From contig CM042684.1 of assembly GCA_023614405.1 (NCBI GenBank), positions 465,877,650 through 465,941,649 on the forward strand: a DNA stretch of 64,000 nt, read 5' to 3'. Below the pieces are notes generated by a model that had not been told where the DNA came from, searched no databases, and saw only the letters and a list, made by a program, of their open reading frames with translations. Source of the DNA: Avena insularis (Eukaryota; Streptophyta; Magnoliopsida; Poales; Poaceae). Both the position numbers and the translations under genes were made by a program. Shown in pieces: positions 44,356-56,797 of the stretch. How positions within the stretch are numbered: the first letter of the stretch is position 1; each line of letters opens with the position of its first letter.

Positions 44356-45062
44356 TGTATTCTCTCTATCAATGGTGTTTACAAGTGCTCTTGAGGTTCT
44401 TAGCAAGAAGGAGACAATGTCTCTTACTCGCCACTAACTAGCCTTAGAGTTCTACCTTAGACAGAGAGTCATTCCTCTATTTGTCGACCCTCTCTATGGA
44501 GGCCCCGGTACTCTTTATATAGGGGAGCCCGGGTTACAATTCTAGGGCACAGGTGGCAGCATATTCTATGAATATGCTCTTTTCCTAAAGCAGATGCTTC
44601 TTTATTCCTCTTTAACGGCCTGTCCGAGCTTTGGACGTAACCCGCAGCATCATCCTTGTCTTTTGGCGTCACCTGACACGGGCTACGTCATCCGGCTTTG
44701 CCCGCGTCACCTTGGTCGCCCCTGACCCGCTGGTCATCTTCTTTACTTTACTTTGCTCATGTTCCAGCTAATAAAGCCACCTTTTGACCAGCGGGGGATT
44801 CCTTCTCTTGGAATCTAAGATAGTCCGGCTAGCATATAGTTGATCTGGCTTACCCATTTAGCTGCAAAACAGATAGACATGGCCGGCATAAACTTTATGC
44901 CGGCCAGACCATTGTCAAGGAAATGCCCTACAGGCCGGGTCGCACCGTGATTCAGCCTGCCTTGAGGTGACCCGATCAGCATGTCGCTTTGACCGTGCCG
45001 TACCTCGGCTAACTCGGCCCTTATACCCCTGTGTTACCCTACCCGGGGGTATCCCCCCAACA
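44356..45062 (-). repeat. 3' LTR of the Tat-type element (about 707 bp)
   Basis: Minus-strand start TGTTGGGGGGATACCCCC at 45062, preceded by the stretch caccagcttcagggactaa, which takes the place of the polypurine tract. The end (minus) is ...GAGAGAATACA at 44356. A TATA-like tctttatataggg lies near 44511-44523. The partner LTR is not in the window, so boundaries rest on TG...CA and context. Confidence 0.7.
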
Positions 45063-45807
45063 TTAGTCCCTGAAGCTGGTGCGGTCTTGGCAACTTTTTT
45101 AGTTGTTAAGGCCATAGTAGGTTCCCATATCCGGATCTTTTGCTCCTTAGGCTGAGTTACCTCTTTGCCTGGAGTTTCTTATCTTGCAACCCTTTTGCTC
45201 TTTCCGAGTTATTCCTTGTTGGCTAGGTCTTTTGATTGCTTATCCGGGTCACCTTTCCTTCTCTTGTACGCTTCTCCACATCTTACGTGGAGGGTAATCA
45301 TCACTTGCCTTATTTTAAGGTCCACGCGCATTTAATGCGCCGGTTACTGTCGCAACGTTAGGAATAACTGCTGTAAACGTCTCTTCACTGCAACGCCTCG
45401 TTAACTGTAACACCATGTCCCGTCATGGGATCGCTTGCTCCCATGGCCCCTCCTGTGGCCTTGTTCTGATTGGCTACTTGGGCCGCATACACGCTTGCTG
45501 CGTGCGGCACGCCACCCGCAAAGGATCCCACGACGCGCGCGCGGCACGGTTAAGTAGGGGGTGCGAGGCACTCCCAGGGGAAGTTCCCCCATTTGCGCCG
45601 CTCTCCACTGTTCTCTCTTTCACAGCGACTCCGCCGCCGCCGCCAGTTTTCTTCTCCACGAGCGCCACCACGACCGTGCTCCAGTAGCATTTCGCGCCAG
45701 TGCCACCGTTCCCAGTGCTACTTTCCACCACGGGGCCTTGGGCTTCCCGTTTCCCTTCTTCCGGCTACCTTTATTCCGACTACCCCGTCGAAATCTTCGA
45801 TCTTGCC

Positions 45808-48800
45808 ATGACGGAGGCGGAGGCAGCGGTGGTGGCGCAGCAGGAGGAAGGGGCGGAGGGCCACGAATGCTGCTGCTGGGACGGCTCCACTGTCCGTGAG
45901 GAGGACCTGGCCTGGCTCCACGCCACACGGCGCATCCCCACCGGCGTCGCCTGCCGCCTCGCCTCCCGTGAAGTTACTCCTGGCCCCAAATCTGGGGAAT
46001 ATGTGGTTTTCTTATCGCATTTCCAGGGCGGCTTCGGACTCCCCACTTCTGATTTCTTCTTCGATTTCATTTCCACATACAAACTGCAACTGCATCACCT
46101 CCCCGCAAACGCTATCACTTCTCTGTCCTCCTTTGCCTCCCACATTGAGGGATACCTCGGCCTCTGGCCAACCAAAGAACTTTGGATTAAGTTCTTTGGT
46201 CTGCGGAGGAACGTGGTTCCGGATCCGGAGCTTGCCCCGGAGGACAAGCACCTGACCCAATGCGGTGCTGCCTCCATCTCTCCGCGCAAGTAGTCCGTGT
46301 TCCCCTAGGTCACTGGCTTGAATCTTGCAAGGGCTGGGCCCGGACCTTCTTCTACGTCCGGAACACCACCAAGGAGGACCAGATCCAGCTGCTCCCTTTC
46401 AGGCTCGGCCCTCCAGATGTCTTGCTTTGGGAAAGCATTCCCAAACGTGCCACAGCTCTGGCGAATCAAGTGGCACGCCAGATCACCGAGCTGCTTAAGG
46501 AGCACCTTCGAGGGGAGGATATTATGATTACTTTCATCCGCAGCCGGGTCTCCCCCCTCCAGAAACGAGCCCACAAGATCTGCTATCTTAGCGGTCCTCT
46601 TGACCCACACCAGACCTCTTCTTTTGAGCTGGATAACTTGGCGGTTTACCGCCGGGTTAAATCCATATTCAACGTGGAGAAGGAGTTCTCCGAGGATTGG
46701 GAGTGGGGACTTGAGCTCTTCACCCGTGTCAACCCCCCCTCCAAAGGTAAATTACCCCTTTCAGTTTTCCAAATCTTCCTTGTATGTAGTTTTCTCTTCG
46801 TAACTTGGCGATTATTCTTTCAGAAATTTCTCCAGCAACCATTGGAGGATTCCAAGGTGCCGGCGAGCAAATGGTTGACGGAACGCACTGTGGGGGACGA
46901 GGAGGAGCTTGATCCGAAGACCTTCCTGCCTGCTCCGGACGTCGTCAAGCGCATAACTGGTAAGGCCTCTTCTTTAAGGGATTGGCCTGACGATGATGAC
47001 TCGGATGTTGAGGTCCTTGAGGTACTTGATCCGGTTCTCATCTCTTACTTGCACCCGTGTCATGTTCGAATGTTCAGCTAACCCGAACGGTCAGGTCCAC
47101 GAGGTTCCTCCGATTGCCACTGGTGGCTCGGCCCCGGCCCCTTCCCAGAAGCATGCAGCTACCTCGGCCGCAGCTTCGGAGGCGCCGCCGCCCAAGAAGA
47201 GGCAAAAGAAGTTCGGGGTTAAACCCTCGGCCAAGCCTGCCACCAAGAGTATAGTTCGGAGGGCACCCAAACCTCGGGCTCCTCCCACCACGGACGAGTA
47301 AGTCCTTTTAGCATTGCTACTTTGGATCTTTCCTTCGCTTGCCTTTGTTTCTGGTTGGTTCTCTCTTTTTGACTCGCTGTCCTTCCTTTTTCTAGAACTC
47401 TTGTGGATATTTCCCAGAGCGGTTCCGGCATAGCCTCCCCACTCCGGAGCAGTCCCTCTCCCCCCGCAACAATGATCATCGTCCGCTTAGCCCTATTCAA
47501 GAGGGTTCCGTGGCTGCGCCTGACCAGAGCCCACCTCGCCAAGAGGAGGGCAACGTCGGCGCGGGGGGTAGTGGGACAGCTCGGGACACGATAATGTCGG
47601 TTCTCCCCAGCTCCTCGGCCTCTGTGCCCAACGTTTAGGTGCCAGTTTCATCGGCACCACCTCCAGCACCTCCAGTATCAGTACCAGCACCAGCAGCAAC
47701 AACAGCAACAACACCAGCACCAGCAATACCACCATCAGCACCAGTCCCAACATCGTGACAAGAGCCTCCAAGCCTCCCAAGGGAAAAGCTCCTTCGGCTC
47801 CCATCGGGTCTACCCCCTCCATTGCTGATATCTTTCAACTAGCTCCTCAATCCTCATCCGGCAAAGCCAAGAAGACCTCCGGGTCAGCCAAAGATACTTC
47901 TTCCGGGTCTACTGCCTCCGGATCAGAGGGCAGCCAACGGCTGGTTTTGCATACCAGCCCCGCTGCAGCTCAATCCGCCAGGCGGGAGGCCCATGTGAAG
48001 GGCCTTGTGGCGAGCTGTTCTCCGAGCGGTGAAAACTATAGTCCACTACTCCTTGAGTACGTGAAGAACTGGAACGGCGTGGAGTTCGTTAACCAAGATG
48101 ACCTGCCGGAGAAGTTTGGCCCAGCCGAGCTCAGCACCCAAATGAATTCCGCTACCAAGGCTATCTCCCTGGCTGGCCGGATGATGGAGGTATTTCTCTT
48201 TCTCTGCTGTTAATGTTTTACATAACCGAGCACTTTAGATATAGCCCTAGTCCCCGAGCCTCGGAGGGAATAACTTGTTATTCGGTCGGATGTTTCTCGT
48301 AGAGCTTAGTTTTTGTTCATAATGACATTAACTTGTAATAAATTTTGGGCTGGTTCTAGTTCCACTTGGCCCGGGTCTTGTAGACTTTGAATATCCACAC
48401 ACCTAGAGCCAGGTTAAGTTCCACTTGGCCCGGGTCTTGTAGACTTCGAATATCCACACACCTAGAGCCGGGTTAAGTTCCACTTGGCCCGGATCTTGTA
48501 GACTTCGAATATCCACACACCTAGAGTCGGGTTAAGTTCCACTTGGCCCGGATCTTTTAGACTTCGAATATCCACACACCTAGAGACGGGTTAAGTTCCA
48601 CTTGGCCTAGATCTTGTAGACTTCGAATATCCACACACCTAGAGCCAGGTTAAGTTCCACTTGGCCCGGATCTTGTATACTTCGAATTGTTTTTACTCTG
48701 CCTTTGAACTTTGTCCTTGCCTTGCTTATTTCAGATTACCACTAACCGCCACACCGCCGAGTTCTAGCGCCTCCTGGACTCCTTTAAAGATGTTCGTGCA

Positions 48801-50202
48801 TGTTATGGTAAACTCCTGGCGGAGTACCAGAAGAGGGGTAATTTCCCATTCTTCCTCTTGTTCGCTCAAACTTCCTAGGATCCATATGAATTTCTCGTCC
48901 GAATATTGCATCCAAGGTTGAAGCCGAGAACATAATCATGAGGAAGAACCTTGCGGAAATCACAGGTAAGCTTAACCTCTCCACATGATCGTTGTATTTT
49001 TCTTGCTTTATCTGGTGGACACTTATGCTTTGTGTCCTCCGGGTTATTATGTTATTGCAGTTGCTCTCGAGGATAGCGTCACTATGCCTGAATTGATGAC
49101 TCATTCCCTCGAACAAGCAGGGAAGTACGAAGCTGAGCTGACGAAGAAAGACGCTGAGATAGCTCGGCTCCAGCAGCAGGACTCGGAGATTACTCGGCTA
49201 AATGTCGAAATCCTGACGCTTAAGAGCTCTCATCAGTCTGCGCTGGAGAAGGTTGACCAGGAGTTTGCCGAGGAGAAAGAGCATTTAACCGCGCAAATCT
49301 CCAAGGACAAGATCCTATTGGAGGAAGCCGACGTCAAGCTTACGTTGGTTACGACCGAATACGAGAAACTCCAGGTCCATAACGCTAATGTTGATTCTGA
49401 GCTTCAGCGACTTCTCTTCCAGATTGCGTGTAAGTTTCCTGCCCTTGCTTGCTCTTCCACCATTCGGATTTGGTCCATTTGCTCACTATTTCTCTTCTTA
49501 TCCTTAGGAAAATTTCCAGAGAGCGATGTGTTTGCTGCCTCTGCCATACGGTAGTCCCGCGAATGGCGTGGAATTCCTGCTGGCCCTGATGCTGAGCCAA
49601 TCCCTTATACCACAGAGGATCTCCTGGCGAGTCTCACCGCTCGTCTTGAGGAGGTAAAGAATTTTGGCGCGGATATTGTCCCAGCGGCAACACGGATGTT
49701 CGGATGCCTCTGGCCCAGTGAAACCATTCCCAAGAAGACCTCCGCTTTTATAGCCAAACTCATGGAATGTGACACGCAACTGCATTTGTGGCGTGAATCT
49801 ACCGCACGGGCTAGGGCCAACATTGCTCTCAAGTTTGTTCTCTCATGGTATGAAGGAATTGACTTGGCATTGCTTAATCGCATGTGCACCGGGTCAAAGT
49901 GGTGTGAAGATCCGGAGTGGATCATGGGTCGCCAGGCCTGTGCGAACAATCTCATCTAGTACTCCTTCTGCCATGCCTGGAATGAGGGGCCGAGCTTTCT
50001 TGATGTCGCTGATGATGAGATTGTCTCTGGAGCGGAAGATGACGGAAGTGAGAGCGAGGGCTCCGAACTAGGCGATGAGGCCGAGGATCCGGAGGAAGGT
50101 GAGGTTAACCCGGAAGATGAAGCCGAAGCTAGCGCTCCTCCCCCGCACTCCGGAGTACCTCCCTCCTCGACAAATGATTCGCCTGCTGCTCCTGCTCCTT
50201 GA
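45808..50202 (+). pseudogene. Antisense gene of the Tat-type element (PF04195-like domain, coiled coil, acidic tail), multi-exon, broken
   Basis: ATG 45808 (gccATGACGGAGGCGG) begins a protein with the putative gypsy type transposon domain: FGLPTSDFFFDFISTYKLQL (about 46030-46090), GLWPTKELWIKFFGLRR, then GWARTFFYVRN (46335). A likely intron with GTAAAT and TTTCAG borders is at 46747-46823, then ASKWLTERTVGDEEELDP. Later exons: proline/serine-rich (47090-47960); NYSPLLLEYVKNWNG (48030); a long coiled coil (LTKKDAEIARLQQQDSEITR and following, 49135-49420); a conserved C-terminal region (FGCLWPSETIPKKTSAF, about 49700) and an acidic end to 50202. Breaks: stop and frame change near 46290-46310, stops near 49552 and 49958. 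Function unknown; it is on the strand opposite to pol. Confidence 0.78.
48361..48690. repeat. 59-bp tandem repeat, 5.6 copies, in an intron of the antisense gene
   Basis: Unit tccacttggcccgggtcttg, then tagacttcgaatatccacac, then acctagagccgggttaagt, starting at 48361, 48420, 48479, 48538, 48597 and 48656. Copies differ by only a few bases. It lies between the exon ending near 48190 and the next coding stretch near 48735. Confidence 0.95.
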
Positions 50203-50958
50203 AAAACACTTCACATTTATTAGATCCCCGGAATGCCGAGTGCAGATGTACTTAAATACTTTGGTTTGGTTGTGCTACAATTAAGTGTTCCGAACTAAGT
50301 TTTACTACCGGATTATCATGGGCGAAGTCCCCGAGTTTCATTTTCTTGTTCCCCCAATTTTTCACTCGGCTCGCTTCTACCTTGATTCGGTTTTTTTGAC
50401 TTACGAGTCCGAGGTTCGAAAAACTAACTTAACAATACTTGAAACTTTGAGATTAGCTCAAAATAGTTCGTCATTTTAGTGACAGAATAAACTTGAAATT
50501 AGTCAGAAAACCAATGTTGGCCTGCTTAAGTTCTTTTCCTTATTTGTTTTTCATGTGTTTTGCCATTCCAAACTTGTTCTCTTGCTTGCCATGAAGCCAA
50601 TTCTTGTTGGACAGCAGCAAAGTTGAAGAGTTAGGTTTTTGGTGCTAACACATTACTAATCCAGCTAAGACATAAGCGACTTAACCCAGCCGACACAAAA
50701 AACACGAAAACAAAGGACAAGTACTAAAGCGGTCCCTGAGTCTCTGCTCGGGGTGGCAAAGTTTTTATTGATAAGCTCACTGCCGACATACATACCGACA
50801 TACGAGTAGTTCGGATACATTCACCTCTTAGGTGTAGAAAGGACGAAGCAGTGCTACGTTCCATGGTCTTTTGGATTCTTCTCCGGACCTGTCCGCCTTG
50901 TTCTTTTGCTAGGGCTGTGCATCAATAAGATAGTAGGAATCATTGCGCAAAGCTTTGC
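50203..50958. other. Spacer between the tail-to-tail antisense gene and pol
   Basis: Carries the 3' ends of both transcription units. No further ORF with a motif. The last pol codons (a C-terminal integrase part) continue here in another frame after 50959. Confidence 0.4.
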
Positions 50959-52411
50959 TCACAATGAAGGGCCCTTCCCATGGGGGGATAACTTATGCAT
51001 ACCAGCAGTGCGCTGTATTAGCCTTAGCACCAAATCACCTTCCCAAAAAAATCGGGGGTTTACTTTCCGGCTATGATAGCGTCGGAGATTTTGCTGATAT
51101 ATGGTGGATATGGACAAGGCCAGTTCTCTCGCTTCTTCCAGCAGATCAACATCATTTTGCCGGGCTTCGTGCACTTTGGCTTCTGTGTATTGGGTGATCC
51201 TTGGCGAATCATGCTCTATGTCGGCTGGTAATACAACTTCTGCCCCATATACCAGAAAGAACAGCGTATAGCCTGTTGATCGATTCAGAGTTGTTCTTAA
51301 ACTCCATAGTACCGTTGGTAGTTCTTCTATCCAGCACCCCGCTGATCTTTGCAGCGGCTCTATGAGCCGAGGTTTTATCCCGGACAGTACCAGTCCGTTG
51401 GATCTTTCCACCTTTCCGTTCGATGCGGGGTGGGCGACTGAAGCGACGTCTAACCAGATCTTCTTTTCCTGCCAGAATCTCGCAAATGCTCCTTCAGCAA
51501 AATTCGTCCCATTGTCAGTTATGATGCTATGGGGATAGCCGTACCTTAAGATTATATCCTTGAGGAATCTTACTGCTGTTGCCCCATCACATTTTCGAAT
51601 TGGTTTTACTTCAATCCACTTGGTGAAATTGTCAACCATGACCAGAATATGGGTCATCCCTCCTTTGGCCGGCTTAAATGGTCCTACCATGTCTAGGCAC
51701 CATAAAGAAAATGGCCACGTAATAGGGATGGTTTTCAGCTCCGACATTGGTAGGTGAGTTTTTGTGGCGTATCTTTGACAACCATTGCATTTTCCCACCA
51801 AGTCCTCTGCTTGCTCCAAAGCACTGGGCCAATAAAATCCATGCCGGAAAGCTTTTGCTACTAAGGCCCTTGAGGAGGCATGGTGGCCACATTCCCCTTG
51901 GTGAATATCTCGGAGTATGTCGAGTCCTTCCTCCGGATCAACGCACCGTTGTAGTACCGCAATTACACTTCTTTTGTATAACTCATCGTTGATAATGGTA
52001 TAGGCCTTTGCCCTTCTCTGAATTTGCCTTGAACTTATTTCATCATCCGGTAGGATTCCCTCTTTCAGGAAATCAAAAATTGGCTTGGCCCAAGATGGTA
52101 TAGGCCGGACGAGAAATGGTTCCTCATCCACTTCCATTGCATCCACCAACATAACTCCCGCCGAATCAAGCTACATAGTCCCCGGGTTTGCTGAAGCAGT
52201 CCCCGGGTTTGCTACAGCAGTCCCTGGATTTGTGGAGGTGCTTCCCCATTCTATCTCCATTGGTGCAGCTCCTGATCCGGGGAGTGCCGGGATGTAAATG
52301 GAATCTGATTCTAGCGATGGTGTGAATGATGGTTTTCTCAGGTGCTCCAAGGAAACATTTGGCGGGATTGGTTGCCGAGATGAGCCTAGCTTGGACAGTG
52401 TATCCACTGCC
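50959..52411 (-). pseudogene. Tat-type pol, integrase part
   Basis: Minus strand: spacer with acidic MEVDEEPFLVRPIPSWAKP, then a linker, the zinc-binding integrase start (GECGHHASSRALVAKAFRHG, CNGCQRYA), the catalytic core (WCLDMVGPFKPAKGG, then ITDNGTNF, then HPASNGKVERSNG), so the acidic triad is intact, and the C-terminal domain up to MHKLSPHGKG, where a one-base shift near 50985 ends it early. About 400 codons are open without a break, much better kept than other pol parts here. The region 52152-52411 continues upstream (QAVDTLSKLGSSRQPIPPNV) up to the solo LTR. Confidence 0.92.
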
Positions 52412-54033
52412 TGATATATTGCAAATGTATCTATAATTTTTGATGTTCCATGCTTGGTTTTATCCACTTTCTTGTGTTTTGTCCACACTTTGGAGTACTT
52501 TTCATATGATTTCTTGGACTAACCTATTAACAAGAGCCACAGTGCCAGCTGCCTGTTTTCTGCTGTTTTTGGTTCCAGGAAAGTCAGAAAATGAATATTC
52601 TCGGAATTGGACGGGTCAAAAGCCAAAGTGCCTATTTTTCCGGAAGTCATCGGATGCTAGAATACGTGACAGAGAAGGGATGGGGCCGGCCACACTACCT
52701 GGCCATGCGGCTAGGCCTGGCCCGCGCCAGGGGGTGGTATGGCCGACCCCAGCACCCCCTCGGCCTCTCCTTCCGCCTATAAGATGCCCTCAGGACGAAA
52801 ACCCTAAGGGCCCGATCGAAAATCCACGAAAGAGTCTGTAGCCGCCGTCATCTCCATCCATAGATCAGGAGGGATCTGGAGCTCTTTCCCGGCACCCTGC
52901 CGGAGAGGGGTATTCACACTGGAGGCCTTCTTCATCACCATGCAAGCCTCCGGTGTGATGCGTGAGTAGTTCATCCTTGGACTACGGATCCATGTAGTAG
53001 CTAGATGGCTGGTTCTCCTCCTTTGTGCTTTCATGTCTAGATCTTGTGAGCTCCGTTCATGATTAAGATCATCTATTTGTAATTCTGCATGTTGTGTTTG
53101 CGGGGATCCGATGGATATTGAGATGCTATTTCAGATTGATTATTGATTCTATCATGTCTTTGTTATCTGTGATCTTGCATGCTTTCCGTTGTTAGTAGAT
53201 ATCTTGGCCAAGTAGATGCTAGCAACTCCAAGAGTTAGTATTTATGCTCGATAGTGGGTTCATGCCTCTGGTAATCTAGGGAAGTGACAGAAATCTCTAA
53301 GGTACTAGATGTGCTGTTGCTACTAGAGAGAAAACAACAATCCTTTGTTCATAGAACAATCGTATTGTTTACTTTACACGCAGTTCGTAAAGCAATAATC
53401 TGTTGCTTGCAACTTAATACTGGGGGGGGGGGGGGTTCGGATGTTAACTTGAAGGTGGATTATTAGTTATAGATGCAGTTGGATGGCGGTCTATGTATAA
53501 TGTTGTAATGCCCAATCAAGTCTCAAAGGATTAGTATATGCATGTATTGCTTTCTCGATGTTTGTCAATTGCCCCGCTGTAATTTGTTCACCCAGCATGT
53601 TATCTATCTTAAGGAGAGCCACCTCTAGTGAATTATGGATCCTAGTCCTTGTCTTTTACATTCAATCTACAATCTTTTCCTGCTTTGTGTTTACTTTCTG
53701 CAAACTTTTACTTCTTTCCATTCGATACGTTTAATCCTTTGTTTTCCGCAAAACACGGTGAGATTGACAACCTCATCGCACGTTGGGGACAAAGTTCTGT
53801 GGTTGTGTTGTGCAGGTCTCCACGTTGCCACTAGCATCGGTAGTGCGCCCTGCCAAGGCTCAGCTAGCAACACCTTTGGGGTGTTTCCTTGCTCCTACTG
53901 GTTCGATTAAACCTTGGTTTCATACTGAGGGAAACTTGCTGCTGTGCTCATCATACCTTCCTCTTGTGGTTCCCAACGAGCTCTACATCAACCACGCTCT
54001 AGCATTTTTCTAGAGCCATACACAGAGCCATCA
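52412..54033 (+). mobile_element. Solo LTR of the Athila-like family (1622 bp)
   Basis: Starts TGATATATTGCAAATGTATC and ends GCCATCA, flanked by CTGCC on both sides (52407-52411 and 54034-54038). It matches the LTRs at 55199-56607 and 61602-63200 almost throughout but has about 27 extra bases near its right end. No internal region is present, so it arose by recombination between two LTRs. It contains a TATA-like box at 52778 and a G14 run at about 53423-53436. Confidence 0.93.
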
Positions 54034-54038
54034 CTGCC

Positions 54039-55193
54039 TCGTTTTCAATCCGAGGTATGTGATGGAACTCACATCCCTCGAAGAACCCGCTTATTTTTTG
54101 AACATGGAACCTATACAGGGCCATGTTAGCATCCAGGGCATCCCAATTTCCAGACACTTGCTGCACCACCAAATCCAAATCTCCAAAGCATTGTATCCGA
54201 CGTATCCCCACTTCCTTTGCCACTTTGAGACCATGTACCAATGCTTCGTACTCCGCCACATTATTCGAGGTATTGAAATGGATTTGAAGGACATACTTCA
54301 ATTGATACTTCTTGGGCGAGGTAAGCACTACTCCAGCGCCTAATCCGTCTTTCAGTTTTGATCCATCGAAGTGCATTTGCCAATAATTGGAGTCCGGCAG
54401 GGGTGGCTCGTATTGCATTTCAGCCCAGTCCACAAAGAAATCTGCCACAACTTGTGACTTGATCGCATCTCTTCTGTCGAACTGTGGCTCGTATGGAGCT
54501 AATTCGATAGCCACTTTGCTATTCTATCGCTTGCATCCTTGTTACTCATGCCTCACATATCACCTTGATGGGGTGTTTCTCAAAATAGTGCTTGAGCTTC
54601 TTGGCCGACATATATACGCCGTACGCCATCTTCTGATAATGAGGATAATTTTGTTTTGATGCTGACAATACTCCGCTTAGATAATACACCGGCCTTTGCA
54701 CCGACTTTCCTTCCTCCTCGCGCTCCACTACGATCACTGCACTTACGACTGGGTTGGTCGCGGCTACATAAAGCAACATTGGTTCCTTAGGTAGTGGTGC
54801 AGCTAGGATTGGTGCGGTAGATAACATCTTTTTCAATTCTCTAAATGCAAGATCCGCCTGTGGTGTCCGTGTGAACTTATCTGCCTTTTTCATCAGCTGA
54901 TAGAGGGGCAAGGCCTTCTCTCCCAACCAACATACGAACCGACTTAATGATGCCAGGCAACCAGTGAACTTCTGGACATCGTTAAGACACTTCGGCAACT
55001 CCATTCTTTCTATGGCCCGGATTTTCGTCGAGTTAGCTTCAATGCCGCGTCTAGATACCAAGAAACCGAGTAACTTTCCGGCTGGTATGCCAAAGGTGCA
55101 TTTCTCTGGGTTTAGTTTCATTCGGAACCTTCTTAAGTTCGCGAATGTCTGCCAGATATCCTCAAGGAGCGTATTGCTTTCCTTGGTTTTTAT
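54039..55193 (-). pseudogene. Tat-type pol, RNase H and C-terminal RT part
   Basis: Minus strand from 55193: IKTKESNTLLEDIWQTFANL, LNPEKCTFGIPAGKLLGFLV, the connection region (PLYQLMKKADKFTRTPQAD), RNase H-like segment (LLYVAATNPVVSAVIVVERE), then, after a stop and frame change near 54530, a second RNase H-like domain (MHFDGSKLKDGLGAGVVLTS, NNVAEYEALVHGL) ending at the solo LTR. Two RNase H-type segments in tandem are typical of the Tat lineage. The catalytic YVDD lies on the other side of the Athila-like insertion (about 63206-63222). Confidence 0.9.
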
Positions 55194-55198
55194 CACCA

Positions 55199-56607
55199 TG
55201 ATACATTGCAAATGTATCTATAATTTTTGATGTTCCATGCTTGGTTTTATCCACTTTCTTGTGTTTTGTTCCAACTTTGGAGTACTTTTCATATGATTTC
55301 TTGGACTAACCTATTAACAAGAGCCACAGTGCCAGCTGCCTGTTTTCTGCTGTTTTTGGTTCCAGGAAAGTCAGAAAATGAATATTCTCGGAATTGGACG
55401 GGACAAAAGCCAAAGTGCCTATTTTTACGGAAGTGATCAAGTGCCAGAATACGAGACAAAGAAGGGCTAGGGAGCCACCACACCACCTGGCCGCGCGGCC
55501 AGGCCTGGCCCGCGCCAGGGGGTGGTGTGGCCGCTCCCGGCACCCCCTCAGCCTCTCCTTCCGCCTATATATTGCCCTCGGGATGAAAACCCTAAGTACC
55601 TGATCAAAAATCCACGAAAGAGTCTATAGCCGCTGTCATCTCCATCCCTAGATCGGGAGGGATCTGAAGCTCTTCCCGGCTATATGTTGTGTTTGCGGGG
55701 ATCCGATGGATATTGAGATGCTATTTCTGATTGATTATTGATTCTATCATGTCTTTGTTATTTGTGATCTTGTATGCTTTTCGTTGTTAGTAGCTGTCTT
55801 GGCCAAGTAGATGCTAGCAACTCCAAGAGTTAGTATTTATGCTCGATAGTGGGTTCATGCCTCTGGTAATCTAGGGAAGTGACAGAAATCTCTAAGGTAC
55901 TAGATGTGCTGTTGCTACTAGAGAGAAAACAACAATCCTTTGTTCATAGAACAATCGTATTGTTTACTTTACACGCAGTTCGTAAAGCAATAATCTATTA
56001 TTTGCAACTTAATACTAGAGGGGGTTCGGATGATAACCTGAAGGTGGATTATTAGTCATAGATGCAGTTGGATGGCGGTCTATGTATAATGTTGTAATGC
56101 CCAATCAAGTTCCAAAGGAGTCAAGATGATTAGTATATGCATGTATTGCTTTCTCGGTGTTTGTCAATTGCCCCGCTGTAATTTGTTCACCCAGCATGTT
56201 ATCTATCTTAAGGAGAGCCACCTCTAGTGAACTATGGATCCCGGTCCTTGTCTTTTACATACAATCTACAATCTTTTACTGCTTTGTGTTTATTTTCTGC
56301 AAACTTTTACTTCTTTCCATTTGATACGTTTAATCCTTTGTTTTCCGCAAAACATGGTGAGATTGATAACCTCATCGCAAGTTGGGGACAAAGTTCTGTG
56401 GTTGTGTTGTGCAGGTCTCCATGTTGCTACTAGCACCGGTAGTGTGCCCTGCCAAAGCTTAGCTAGTAACACCTTTGGGGTGTTTCCTTGCTCCTACTGG
56501 TTCGATTAAACCTTGGTTTCATAACTGCGGGAAAACTTACTGCTGTGATCATCGTACCTTCCTCTTGGGGTTCCCAATGAGCTCTATGTTGAACGCCAAG
56601 CACATCA
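55199..56607 (+). repeat. 5' LTR of the Athila-like element (1409 bp)
   Basis: TGATACATTGC to AGCACATCA. Compared with the 3' LTR it lacks about 190 bp after gaagctcttcc (near 55678). TATA-like ctatatattg at 55565-55574 and a telo-box AAACCCTAA at 55587-55595. Confidence 0.93.
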
Positions 56608-56615
56608 AGATTTTC

Positions 56616-56633
56616 TGGCGCCGTTGCCGGGGA
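56616..56633 (+). promoter_or_regulatory. Primer-binding site, Asp tRNA type
   Basis: TGGCGCCGTTGCCGGGGA, eight bases after the LTR end; this is the primer site used by Athila-type and related Gypsy elements. Confidence 0.88.
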
Positions 56634-56797
56634 GTCAAGGACATCTTCACAAGGGGAGTCCCTCATTACCAATCTCTTTACTTTGTTGTTTTTGTTTTGC
56701 TTAGTTTTCTTTTTGCTTTGTTTGCTTGTTTCTTTATCAAAAAACACAAAAAAATTGTTTTGCAAGTTTACTTTCTTATTTGAAAACCCAAAAAAAA

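Noticed and set aside
47600..47760. caccagcaacaac-type microsatellite as a functional repeat
   Set aside because: Simple trinucleotide expansion in a low-complexity part of the antisense gene.
53423..53436. G14 run as a G-quadruplex promoter element
   Set aside because: The other two LTR copies have only short G runs (for example ggaggggg) at the same place, so it is most likely slippage.
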